The notes under the pieces: generated by a model | What the model was told of the DNA's origin: nothing | The model's database searches: none | Seen by the model: the letters and a program-made list of their open reading frames with translations, nothing else | Origin: Eubacterium sp. | GTDB taxonomy: Bacteria > Bacillota_A > Clostridia > Lachnospirales > Lachnospiraceae | Length of the DNA stretch: 7,225 nt | Reading direction: 5' to 3' | Assembly (NCBI GenBank): GCA_017475785.1 | Contig: JAFVEX010000039.1 | Coordinates: 1-7,225, forward strand | Part shown: positions 1-6,282 of the stretch, one piece after another | Position numbering within the stretch: position 1 is the stretch's first letter | How the letters are laid out: every line of letters starts with the position of its first letter | Program-made: the position numbers and the translations under genes

Positions 1-1
1 A

Positions 2-382
2 AAAGGAAAAGCGAATCCGGTTCTCCAGACAATCATGTGCTTCGGATCCGGACTGACAGCGGGTCTTTTCGGCATTAATCTGCTGTTCCTGATTTATCTG
101 GAGCGCACATCCAAAAACCGCGAAGAGTTCCGCGGGAGTATCTGTCTGGTTTTCCTTCTGGAGAATATCTTCCGCGCGTTTATGTACACATTCAATCACA
201 TTTTTACGCCGTTTACGCTGAAAATGTCCTTGATCACGGTTCCTGCCGCGCTGATCGGAATGTTTGTCGGTCTGCAGATTGACAAGCACATCGACGAGAG
301 CAGGATCAAAAAGCTGGTCGTTTATGTGTTTATCATCGGCGGTATCAGCACAGTCGTGCGCGCGCTGATCCTGAAGGCATGA
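2..382 (+). CDS. TauE/SafE-family membrane permease, C-terminal half (5' end outside window)
   Basis: The reading frame is open from base 2, so this is the 3' part (126 residues) of a longer gene. The first internal ATG, at 35, lies inside the conserved region and is not a credible start. Four hydrophobic segments are visible: one after GSGLTAGLFG, one around the stretch ending FRAFMY, one around PAALIGMFVG, and a last one near the C-terminus. This pattern and the GLxAGLFG, FR and GxxxG elements match the second half of the TauE/SafE (DUF81) family, integral inner-membrane proteins of about 250 residues proposed to move sulfite, sulfonates or other organic anions. The glycine-proline segment that usually follows AGLFGxGG is replaced here by hydrophobic residues (INLLFLI), so the substrate cannot be guessed. 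The stop is 10 bases before the epimerase start, so the two genes are probably cotranscribed. The family call is fairly secure; a role in xylose use is not. Confidence 0.75.
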   Translation, partial: KGKANPVLQTIMCFGSGLTAGLFGINLLFLIYLERTSKNREEFRGSICLVFLLENIFRAFMYTFNHIFTPFTLKMSLITVPAALIGMFVGLQIDKHIDESRIKKLVVYVFIIGGISTVVRALILKA

Positions 383-392
383 GGGGATATCT

Positions 393-1454
393 ATGATTCA
401 AAAAGAAGAATTCGGGAAACTTGGCAGCCAGGAGACAACGTCTCTCTACACGATCAGATCCGCTGCGCTGACCGCGCAGATCACAGATTTTGGCGCGACG
501 CCGGTTTCGCTTTTTGTGAACAGACAGGATGGCAGCGCTCCGGTCGACGTGGTGCTGGGGTATGACACTGCTGCGGGGTATGAAGCGGATGACGCGTATC
601 TGTCCGCGCTGATCGGGAGATTTGCCGCGCGGATCGAAGACGGGCATTTTTTCCTGAACGGAAAAGAATACAGGACTGATGTCAACGAAGGGAAAAACAC
701 GCTGCACAGCGGGTTCCACGGATACCACAAGCGTCTGTGGCGCGCGGATGAGCAGACCATGTCAGAATCGCAGATCACTTTCACCCTGCACAGTGACGAC
801 GGAGACCAGGGCTTCCCCGGAAACGTGGAGCTTTCTGTAACCTATTCAGTAAATGACACCGGAGATTTCCGGATTTATTACAGAGGTGTCTGTGACCAGG
901 ACACGCCGCTCAATCTGACAAATCACATCTACTGGAATCTGAATGGACAGGGCGTCGGCGATATTCTTGGGCACCGTGTGCGGATATCTGCGGACAGTTT
1001 TACACCGGTGCGCGGCGCAGACTGCATTCCGACAGGAGAAATCCTTCCGGTACAAGGCACGGTTTTCGATTTTTCAGACTGGAGGGAGATCGGAGAGAGG
1101 ATCGACGCAAAAGAGGATCAGGTGAGCTGGACAGGCGGATATGACCACAATTATTGCCTGTCTGCAGACAGAGGTCACGGTAGTCAGGGACAGCTGACAA
1201 CTGCGCTGGAAGCATGCGGAGATCGCAGCGGGATCCAGATGACCGCGCGCACAAGCCTGCCGGGATTTCTGTTCTATACCGGCAACAATCTGACGCCGAG
1301 AAGTGGAAAACGCAGCGCCGAGTATCGCAGACGCAGCGGATTCTGCGTGGAGACACAGTATTATCCGAACTGCGTCAACGAACCGGACTTTCCGTCCTGC
1401 ATTCTGCACGCAGGTGAAATTTATGAGGCAGAGACGGTGTTCTCATTTAAATGA
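393..1454 (+). CDS. galM: Aldose 1-epimerase (mutarotase), GalM family
   Basis: This 353-residue cytoplasmic enzyme has the usual length of GalM. The family catalyses interconversion of alpha and beta anomers of aldoses such as glucose, galactose and xylose. Visible motifs in order are GRFAARI (75-81), LHSGFHGYHK (104-113), LTNHIYWNL (175-183) with the expected catalytic acid His178, Asp251 in GGYDHNY, and VETQYYPN (319-326) with the expected catalytic base Glu320. His105 matches the second active-site histidine of the family. The start at 393 is supported by GAGGGG at 381-386, six bases upstream, which overlaps the stop of the preceding permease gene. The gene ends 10 bases before a strong terminator. 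It is convergent with xylAB; a role in supplying the alpha-xylose anomer to xylose isomerase is plausible but inferred only from proximity. Galactose or glucose mutarotation is an equal alternative. Confidence 0.93.
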   Translation: MIQKEEFGKLGSQETTSLYTIRSAALTAQITDFGATPVSLFVNRQDGSAPVDVVLGYDTAAGYEADDAYLSALIGRFAARIEDGHFFLNGKEYRTDVNEGKNTLHSGFHGYHKRLWRADEQTMSESQITFTLHSDDGDQGFPGNVELSVTYSVNDTGDFRIYYRGVCDQDTPLNLTNHIYWNLNGQGVGDILGHRVRISADSFTPVRGADCIPTGEILPVQGTVFDFSDWREIGERIDAKEDQVSWTGGYDHNYCLSADRGHGSQGQLTTALEACGDRSGIQMTARTSLPGFLFYTGNNLTPRSGKRSAEYRRRSGFCVETQYYPNCVNEPDFPSCILHAGEIYEAETVFSFK

Positions 1455-1464
1455 GACTGCAGTT

Positions 1465-1494
1465 GAGGGAGGATGATGCATCCTCCCTCTTTTT
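1465..1494 (+). terminator. Intrinsic terminator after galM
   Basis: A perfect 11-bp GC-rich stem (1465-1475 paired with 1479-1489, arms starting GAGGGAGGAT) closes a three-base loop and is followed by five T residues (1490-1494). It lies 10 bases past the galM stop and should end the permease-galM transcript. On the minus strand it lacks a following T run, so it is not an obvious terminator for xylB. Confidence 0.9.
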
Positions 1495-1503
1495 GAAGTC
1501 TTA

Positions 1504-1562
1504 TCGTGGCAGAGAACCGTCCCCTGTCATCCGGCGACTGTCGTGGCAGAGAACCGTCCCCT
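1504..1562. repeat. Two 22-bp direct repeats, REP-like
   Basis: Two identical 22-base copies lie at 1504-1525 and 1541-1562, start to start 37 bases. On the minus strand each reads AGGGGACGGTTCTCTGCCAC plus two bases. A GGGGACGGTTC-type core is one I recall as a dispersed intergenic repeat in Firmicutes and other bacteria, often near REP-associated transposases; that link is from memory and not shown here. No transposase is in the window. The repeats sit between the galM terminator and the duplicated xylB ends. Confidence 0.7.
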
Positions 1563-1576
1563 TTATCATTCCGACG

Positions 1577-1690
1577 CGATAGAGTTCCTTCCCAGCCAGA
1601 TAATTCACATCACCCGATAGAGCTCCTTCCCAGCCTGATAAATCACATGGCGCGATAGAGCTCCTTCATAGCCGGATAGATTTTGCGGAA
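1577..1690 (-). repeat. 38-bp tandem repeat, three copies, duplicating the 3' end of xylB
   Basis: Copies lie at 1577-1614, 1615-1652 and 1653-1690 with an exact 38-base period. The first two agree at 32 of 38 positions; the third, which is wholly inside xylB, agrees with the second at 23 of its first 26 positions and then diverges. Read on the minus strand the innermost copy encodes IYPAMKELYR. The middle copy, in its own frame, reads IYQAGKELYRVM followed by TGA, and the outer copy reads NYLAGKELYRV. The gene end including its stop codon has therefore apparently been copied downstream. The period is not a multiple of three, so the copies are out of frame with xylB. Confidence 0.85.
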
Positions 1691-3247
1691 GACCTGGTAT
1701 CGTTCTTCATAACACGCCGTCAGTTCAGGATCCGGACTGATAGATCCGCAGAATTTTACGATCTGATCTGCCGCCTCGTCCAGTGACGCATAGCGGCCGC
1801 GCCCGCGTGCCGCGAGCATTGCCGCGCCCAGTCCCGGGCCTTGTTCTTCCTCAAGCAGATCCAGGCGTACGTTTAACACGTTCGCGAGGATGGTTTTCCA
1901 CACGTCGGATTTCGCGCCTCCGCCGCACAGGGTGCTGTGGTTAATTGTAATGCCAAGTGCGCGCGCGGATTCTGCCATATCACGGAAGGCGAAGGCAACG
2001 CCCTCCAGGACGGCCTGCGTCATCTCGGCGCGTGTGGTGTCCATACGCATTCCCGCAAAGGCTCCGCGCGCATATGGATCATTCAGGGGCGCGCGCTCGC
2101 CCATCAGATAGGGCAGGAAGAAGACGTGATTTTTTCCCAGATTATCTGGATTAATGGAAGCCTGCAGTCCTTCATAGTCCGTTGACTCGCAGATTTCTTC
2201 CACCCACCACTTCAGGCAGGAGGCGGCAGAGAGCATGCAGCCCATCAGGTGATAATTGCCTGCGGCGTGCGCGAAAGCGTGTGTGGCGCCGGTCGGATCC
2301 ATGCGGAATGACTCGCAGGGAAGGAAAATGGTGCCGGAGGTTCCGAGTGAAAGGTTGCACTGTCCCTCGTGCAGGCATCCCGTTCCGACAGCTGCGGCGG
2401 CATTATCGCCCGCACCAGCGACGACCGAGACATAATGTCCATTGTTGCCAGCCTGAGATGCTGCAGCTGCTTCGCAATCCGGGTTTGTGTTATCAGGCTG
2501 AGAACCTGCGGCCGCTTCGCCATCCGGGCTTCCGGAGTCGCCAGACTCATTCTGCAGATGAAGTGTTTCATGGCCTGGAAGCCCCAGCTGTGCTGCCACA
2601 TCGGCCAGTACACTGCCAATGATGTCACTGCTTTCGTGCAGCGCAGGCATCTGAGAATCCGTCAGTCCGCATATTGCAAGCATTTCTTCACTCCAGCACT
2701 TGCCGGCCACATCAAGCAGCAGCATGCCCGCAGCGTCAGAATAATCCGTGGCAAACACACCGGTCAGCCGGTAGTTGATATAATCCTTCGGCAAGAGAAC
2801 CTTATGAATCCGGGCAAATAAATCCGGCTCATTCTTTTTCATCCACAGAAGCTTTGGCGCGGTAAATCCGGCGAACGCAATGTTTCCGGTACAGGCCTGG
2901 AGGCGTTCTGTTCCGACCTGTTGATTCAGATAATCCGTCTCTTCAGCAGTTCTTCCGTCATTCCACAGAATCGCAGGGCGCAGAACATGGTCGTCCGCAT
3001 CCAGCGCGACCAGCCCGTGCATCTGCCCCGCGACGCCAATCGCGCCTACACGGTCGACGCCCTCGAGCAATTCCGGCATTCCGTCGACGATTGCGCTCCA
3101 CCAGTCCTCAGGATTCTGTTCGGACCATCCCGGCTGTGGGAAGGAGAGCGGATAGCTGCGGGAGACGGTTCTGACCACCTGACCCTCATCTGACAAGAGC
3201 AGAAGCTTTACGGCGGAAGTTCCGAGGTCAATTCCAATATCGTACAT
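1643..3247 (-). CDS. xylB: Xylulokinase (FGGY carbohydrate kinase) with an internal low-complexity insertion
   Basis: The product phosphorylates D-xylulose with ATP to D-xylulose 5-phosphate in the cytoplasm. Motifs in order: DLGTSAVK (7-14, phosphate 1 loop), GQMHG (74-78), WNDGRT (95-100), GAGDNAAAAVG (278-288) with the expected catalytic base Asp281, LGTSGT (301-306), LMGERAPLNDPYARG (381-395), GGGAKSDVW (442-450) and GPGLGAAMLAA (470-480). The start at 3247 is chosen because MYDIGIDLGT begins the kinase fold and AAAGGG (3255-3260) sits seven bases upstream; the frame is open 45 codons further but that stretch is not kinase-like. At 534 residues it is longer than the usual 480-500. The excess is an insertion at about 228-272, rich in Ala, Gly, Ser, Asn and Asp, just before the Asp281 motif. 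It is the second gene of the xylA-xylB unit. The function is secure; the effect of the insertion is unknown. Confidence 0.95.
   Translation of the reverse strand: MYDIGIDLGTSAVKLLLLSDEGQVVRTVSRSYPLSFPQPGWSEQNPEDWWSAIVDGMPELLEGVDRVGAIGVAGQMHGLVALDADDHVLRPAILWNDGRTAEETDYLNQQVGTERLQACTGNIAFAGFTAPKLLWMKKNEPDLFARIHKVLLPKDYINYRLTGVFATDYSDAAGMLLLDVAGKCWSEEMLAICGLTDSQMPALHESSDIIGSVLADVAAQLGLPGHETLHLQNESGDSGSPDGEAAAGSQPDNTNPDCEAAAASQAGNNGHYVSVVAGAGDNAAAAVGTGCLHEGQCNLSLGTSGTIFLPCESFRMDPTGATHAFAHAAGNYHLMGCMLSAASCLKWWVEEICESTDYEGLQASINPDNLGKNHVFFLPYLMGERAPLNDPYARGAFAGMRMDTTRAEMTQAVLEGVAFAFRDMAESARALGITINHSTLCGGGAKSDVWKTILANVLNVRLDLLEEEQGPGLGAAMLAARGRGRYASLDEAADQIVKFCGSISPDPELTACYEERYQVFRKIYPAMKELYRAM
2449..2529 (-). 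repeat. 45-bp tandem duplication inside xylB
   Basis: Similar blocks at 2449-2484 and 2494-2529 are offset by exactly 45 bases, or 15 codons. They encode PDGEAAAGSQ and PDCEAAAASQ on the minus strand. The repeat forms most of the extra, hydrophilic segment of XylB, and the frame is kept through it. Confidence 0.8.
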
Positions 3248-3369
3248 GATGGATCCCTTTCGTTCATTCATTTTTCTTGCAGTTCTGATTTGTTGGGTTT
3301 TGCCGCTGTTTGTTCGCACATGATCACGCTGAATTTTGCGCTTTCCGCGCAGATTCTGGATATAAATGA

Positions 3370-3417
3370 AGGGCTGCCGCACTCGAAGAACAATTCAGTT
3401 TCGAATGCAGCAGTCCT
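3370..3417 (-). promoter_or_regulatory. Intercistronic RNA hairpin between xylA and xylB
   Basis: In the minus-strand transcript a 14-bp helix forms between the bases at 3400-3413 and 3374-3387 around a 12-base loop, including two G-U pairs. After one mismatch, three more pairs extend it (3370-3372 with 3415-3417). On the plus strand the two G-U positions become C-A mismatches, so the helix is complete only in the xyl transcript. It begins about 17 bases after the xylA stop. No U run follows, so it looks more like an mRNA-stabilising or processing hairpin than a terminator. The rest of the 186-base gap (3248-3433) holds the xylB ribosome site and nothing else I can support. Confidence 0.6.
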
Positions 3418-3433
3418 GTAAAATCACCTGATA

Positions 3434-4753
3434 TCAGGAGAACAGCACCTGGTTCACGATGCTTTCCAGATACTCCTGTCGTCCGGAACCCGGAAGCTCC
3501 GGCGCGCCCATTTTTGCCGCGTAATCAGCAAGTTCTTCCAGTGTCGTCTCACCCGCGCGAATCTTCGCGCCGATACCGCTCTGATAGCTTGCATAGCGGT
3601 CGGCGACGAACTGATCCAGTCTGCCGTCTTCGATCAGCGCGGCAGCTTTGATCAGACCGAGCGCAAAGGTATCCATGCCAAGGATATATGCATGGAACAT
3701 ATCTTCTGTCGTGTAGCTCGGACGGCGGGTCTTGGAGTCAAAGTTGAATCCGCCTGTCAGGCCGCCGTTTTTCAATACCTCGTACATGCAGAGGGTCGCG
3801 TCATATACATTGAACGGAAATTCATCTGTATCCCATCCAAGCAGCAGGTCGCCCTGATTCGCGTCGATGGAGCCGAGCATTCCGTTGATGGCGGAAATAC
3901 GGAGGTCGTGCTGGAAGGTGTGACCCGCAAGAGTCGCGTGGTTCGCCTCAATGTTCAGCTTGAAATCTTTGTCCAGACCGTACTGGCGCAGGAAGCCGAT
4001 CGCGGTGGCGGCATCAAAATCATACTGATGCTTCATCGGCTCCTTCGGCTTCGGCTCGATGTAAAAATCTCCCGTAAATCCGATGCTGCGGCCGTAGTCG
4101 ACAGCCAGATGCATCAGCTTCGCGATATTTTCCTGCTCAAATTTCACGTCTGTATTCAGAAGTGTCTCATAGCCCTCACGTCCGCCCCAGAATACATAGC
4201 CGCGTCCGCCGAACCGGACGGTCAGATCCAGTGCCTTTTTGATCTGTGCCGCGGCAAAGCAGAATACATCCGCGGAATTGGTTGATCCGGCGCCGTTCAT
4301 GAAGCGGGGATTGCTGAACATATTCGCGGTTCCCCAGAGGCACTTAATGCCCGTCTCCTGCATCTTTTTCTCGATGTAATCAGCAAGTTCATCCAGCCGG
4401 CGGTTGGTCTCGTTGATATCCTCCGCTTCGGGAACAAGGTCAACATCGTGGAAACAGAAGTACTCGATCCCCAGCTTCTGCATAAATTCAAATCCGGCGT
4501 CAACCTTTGCCCGCGCGTGTTCCATGGTGCCTGTCTCACTGGCTCCGAACGCCTTGCTGGCGGTCTCACGGCCGAACATGTCGGAACCTGCCGCGCAGAG
4601 ATTGTGCCACCACGCCATCGCGAAGGGGAGGTGTTCCTTCATCGGCTTACCGGCAATGATGCGGTCCGCGTCATAGTACTTGAATGCCATCGGGTTCTTT
4701 GAAGCCTGGCCTTCATACGGGATAACAGGGATGTTTGAAAATAATTCTGACAT
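3434..4753 (-). CDS. xylA: Xylose isomerase, class II
   Basis: The 439-residue protein has the full length of class II xylose isomerases and interconverts D-xylose and D-xylulose in the cytoplasm, as a metal-dependent TIM-barrel tetramer in this family. Expected active-site residues are present: FHDVD (101-105) with His102 and Asp105; EPKPKEP (233-239) with Glu233 and Lys235; [12 protein letters not shown] (267-278) with Glu269 and His272; Asp297 in GSIDANQGD; Asp308 and Asp310 in GWDTDEFP; and Asp340 in [16 protein letters not shown] (189-196) is also typical. The start at 4753 is supported by AAAAGGAG at 4761-4768, seven bases upstream, and by [10 protein letters not shown] aligning with the usual N-terminus. 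It is the first gene of the xylA-xylB unit, divergent from an AraC-type regulator. Confidence 0.97.
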   Translation of the reverse strand: MSELFSNIPVIPYEGQASKNPMAFKYYDADRIIAGKPMKEHLPFAMAWWHNLCAAGSDMFGRETASKAFGASETGTMEHARAKVDAGFEFMQKLGIEYFCFHDVDLVPEAEDINETNRRLDELADYIEKKMQETGIKCLWGTANMFSNPRFMNGAGSTNSADVFCFAAAQIKKALDLTVRFGGRGYVFWGGREGYETLLNTDVKFEQENIAKLMHLAVDYGRSIGFTGDFYIEPKPKEPMKHQYDFDAATAIGFLRQYGLDKDFKLNIEANHATLAGHTFQHDLRISAINGMLGSIDANQGDLLLGWDTDEFPFNVYDATLCMYEVLKNGGLTGGFNFDSKTRRPSYTTEDMFHAYILGMDTFALGLIKAAALIEDGRLDQFVADRYASYQSGIGAKIRAGETTLEELADYAAKMGAPELPGSGRQEYLESIVNQVLFS

Positions 4754-4834
4754 AGTGGTACTCCTTTTCTTGTGGTGCTTTATAGATTGGCGTAAACTTA
4801 TGACATCGACTTAAATTTGTTTCCCGGAATTTGG

Positions 4835-4848
4835 GAAAAGCGTTTAAA
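4835..4848. promoter_or_regulatory. Possible cre (CcpA) or LacI-type operator in the xylA leader
   Basis: On the minus strand the 14-mer TTTAAACGCTTTTC matches the core of the catabolite-response element (AARCGYTT) but misses the outer G and CA. It lies roughly 25-40 bases downstream of the expected xylA transcription start, where a bound repressor could block elongation. Two short inverted repeats overlap or adjoin it: TTTCCC/GGGAAA (4820-4825, 4833-4838) and AAAGC/GCTTT (4837-4841, 4851-4855). Either could instead be the site of the divergent AraC protein. This is a weak call. Confidence 0.35.
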
Positions 4849-4879
4849 ATGCTTTATCGGCTGCACATCTGATGATATG

Positions 4880-4908
4880 ATTATAGAGTCATCTGTATGA
4901 TTGCACAA
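4880..4908 (-). promoter_or_regulatory. Probable xylA-xylB promoter
   Basis: On the minus strand a perfect TATAAT -10 box lies at 4880-4885, with TTGTGC at 4903-4908 as a weak -35 box, spaced 17 bases. Transcription would start near 4873, giving a leader of about 120 bases before xylA. A weak -35 is common at activator-dependent promoters and fits control by the divergent AraC protein. Confidence 0.55.
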
Positions 4909-4920
4909 TTACAATGTTGC

Positions 4921-5042
4921 GGGAGCAGTACGACAATCTTGCGTTTTTTCGTTTTACTTAGGTTCGCCCTAAACACCCGTCCGCCGGACGGGCAGAGCCG
5001 CGCTAAGTCCGCTTGCGTAATTTGTTCAAAACGACTGCCTCC
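4921..5042. repeat. Nested palindromic element in the divergent xylA/araC region
   Basis: The stretch is built of nested inverted arms: GGGAGCAGT/ACTGCCTCC (4921-4929, 5034-5042, 7 of 9 matching); TCGTTTT/AAAACGA (4949-4955, 5028-5034); ACTTAG/CTAAGT (4956-4961, 5003-5008). Two inner hairpins follow: TTAGG/CCTAA (4958-4962, 4968-4972) and CCCGTCC/GGACGGG with a three-base loop (4976-4982, 4986-4992). The TTAGG stem and the ACTTAG arm overlap and would be alternatives. Both strands are free of stops in one frame across it. It could be a small non-autonomous mobile or REP-like element, or a regulatory structure. No target-site duplication is evident. Confidence 0.5.
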
Positions 5043-5121
5043 GATGGCCAGAATCTGCTTTGCCTTCGGGGTGAAAAAGAACAAAAATAATAGAAATATC
5101 AGGAAGGTCAGGAAAATCATC

Positions 5122-6282
5122 ATGGCAGCGCAGGAATTTGAAGTCATTACCGGCGAAAAAATACACCACTGTAAGGTCTTCTTCAACGATATAACGTACA
5201 GGAATTTCCACTATCACGGCGCATTTGAGGCGTTTTTGGTGATGGAAGGTGAGGGGTGCGTCAATCTTCCCGGGAAAACGATTCCTGTGCAAAAGGGTTC
5301 TCTGATTCTTCTGAATCCTGATGAATCGCATGAAATCGACGCATTCGGCGGTCATGTCCTGCTTCTGCTGATGCAGGTCTCGCGGCAGTTTTGCGAAGCT
5401 TATCTGACAGATTTCAGGAGCCTCCGCTTTCTGCAGCATGACCTGTCGGATCGCGCGGGGCTTCCGGGCAAGGCAGGCTCCCCGGAACTCAAAAAGAATA
5501 TGCTGGAAGCTGCCAGACTGTATTTTACAGAGCCGCCGCATTATCAATATGCATTTCTCAGTCATGTGATCAGGATGTTCGGGGAGCTGCTTGACACCAT
5601 TCCATATGAAACAATCAGCGCGCATGACAGCACGGCATTGTTGAAGCGCACACGCCGCATGAACCGCCTGTTAGATTATATTGACAAGAATTACAGCAGT
5701 CCGATCCGGCTGCAGGATCTGGCGGATATGGAAGGGTTGACCGTAACACACCTGTCGCATCTCTTTACAGAACAGCTGGGTGTCTCATTTCAGACTTATC
5801 TGAACAATTTGCGTTTTGAGCGCGCGGCGTCCATCCTCTCATCACGGCGTATAGCCGTCAGTGAGGCTGCTTATATCTGTGGGTTTTCCGACCCGAAATA
5901 TCTGAACCGGATGATGCAGAAGCGTATGGGGTGCACAGCTGTTGAATTTCGGGACAGAGCTTTTTCGACGCAGCAGAATGAGCCTGACGGGACGGGTAAA
6001 GTGAAGACGGGTGGAGTAAAGCAGACTGGAGGAACAAAACTGGCCAGCAGAGCAGGAGACGAAGGGATCTCTAAAGGGAACTCTAAACGGGCTGGCAGTG
6101 TGAAACCGGCTGGCGCCGCTCAGCAGAAAAGTGACATGCAAAAAAAACCGGGAGGGACGCTGGAGCGGCATCTCACAGCAGAAGAGTCGGTGGAGCTGCT
6201 GACGGGGCAGTTCACAGACTCTTCTAATGATCCGGAATATCAGGATTCTTCCTGCTCATCCGGGCTGTCCGGCCTGACCTGA
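5122..6282 (+). CDS. AraC-family transcriptional regulator with a long C-terminal tail
   Basis: The 386-residue protein has an N-terminal cupin-like sensing domain (about 20-90, with His30, His32, Glu36 and His70) and a C-terminal double helix-turn-helix (about 180-280). Visible DNA-binding elements are IRLQDLADMEGLTVTHLSHLF (195-215; first HTH) and the second HTH ending in CGFSDPKYLNRMMQKRMG (253-270). It is divergent from xylA and is the best candidate for the xylose-responsive regulator of xylAB; this is inferred from position. The start at 5122 is chosen because the cupin begins there and AGGA at 5110-5113 lies eight bases upstream; a repeated TCAGGAA (5099-5105, 5108-5114) is present. 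The frame is open back to 4897, but that part crosses the palindromic element and is not AraC-like. Oddly, about 105 residues rich in Gly, Lys, Ser and Thr follow the second HTH, where the family normally ends. Its 3' end overlaps the convergent regulator gene by 43 bases. Confidence 0.88.
   Translation: MAAQEFEVITGEKIHHCKVFFNDITYRNFHYHGAFEAFLVMEGEGCVNLPGKTIPVQKGSLILLNPDESHEIDAFGGHVLLLLMQVSRQFCEAYLTDFRSLRFLQHDLSDRAGLPGKAGSPELKKNMLEAARLYFTEPPHYQYAFLSHVIRMFGELLDTIPYETISAHDSTALLKRTRRMNRLLDYIDKNYSSPIRLQDLADMEGLTVTHLSHLFTEQLGVSFQTYLNNLRFERAASILSSRRIAVSEAAYICGFSDPKYLNRMMQKRMGCTAVEFRDRAFSTQQNEPDGTGKVKTGGVKQTGGTKLASRAGDEGISKGNSKRAGSVKPAGAAQQKSDMQKKPGGTLERHLTAEESVELLTGQFTDSSNDPEYQDSSCSSGLSGLT
5991..6040 (+). 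repeat. Imperfect 18-bp repeats in the regulator's C-terminal tail
   Basis: Two adjoining 18-base units, 6005-6022 and 6023-6040, match at 13 of 18 positions and encode related TGGVK and TGGTK segments. A partial related unit precedes them. They form the start of the low-complexity tail. Confidence 0.45.

Noticed and set aside
1577..1690. CRISPR array
   Set aside because: The 38-bp units are contiguous with no unique spacers, and the last unit is coding.
2182..2821. Long plus-strand frames opposite xylB
   Set aside because: Arg/Cys-rich shadow translations of a real kinase gene.
3315..3345. Second cre site between xylA and xylB (around GGAAAGCGC on the minus strand)
   Set aside because: Only one half matches the consensus, so it does not reach a usable level of support.
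3248..3382. 45-codon N-terminal extension of xylB (ATG at 3382)
   Set aside because: The kinase fold starts at 3247 with a good ribosome site. The extension is basic, not kinase-like, and overlaps the intercistronic hairpin.
3692..4285. 197-residue plus-strand frame inside xylA
   Set aside because: It is antisense to a full-length, motif-complete xylose isomerase and has no recognisable domain or ribosome site.
4779..4784. Second xylA promoter with TATAAA on the minus strand
   Set aside because: No acceptable -35 box lies 16-18 bases upstream, and it would leave a leader of only about 20 bases crossing the ribosome site.
4897..5121. 75-codon N-terminal extension of the first AraC protein
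   Set aside because: It crosses the xylA -35 region and the palindromic element, has no AraC-like content, and a better start with a ribosome site exists at 5122.
4881..5186. Minus-strand open frame of 101 residues with a hydrophobic stretch
   Set aside because: It begins inside the regulator gene at a TTG without a convincing ribosome site, and its hydrophobic part is the complement of an A-rich leader. It is probably a by-product of the palindromic element.
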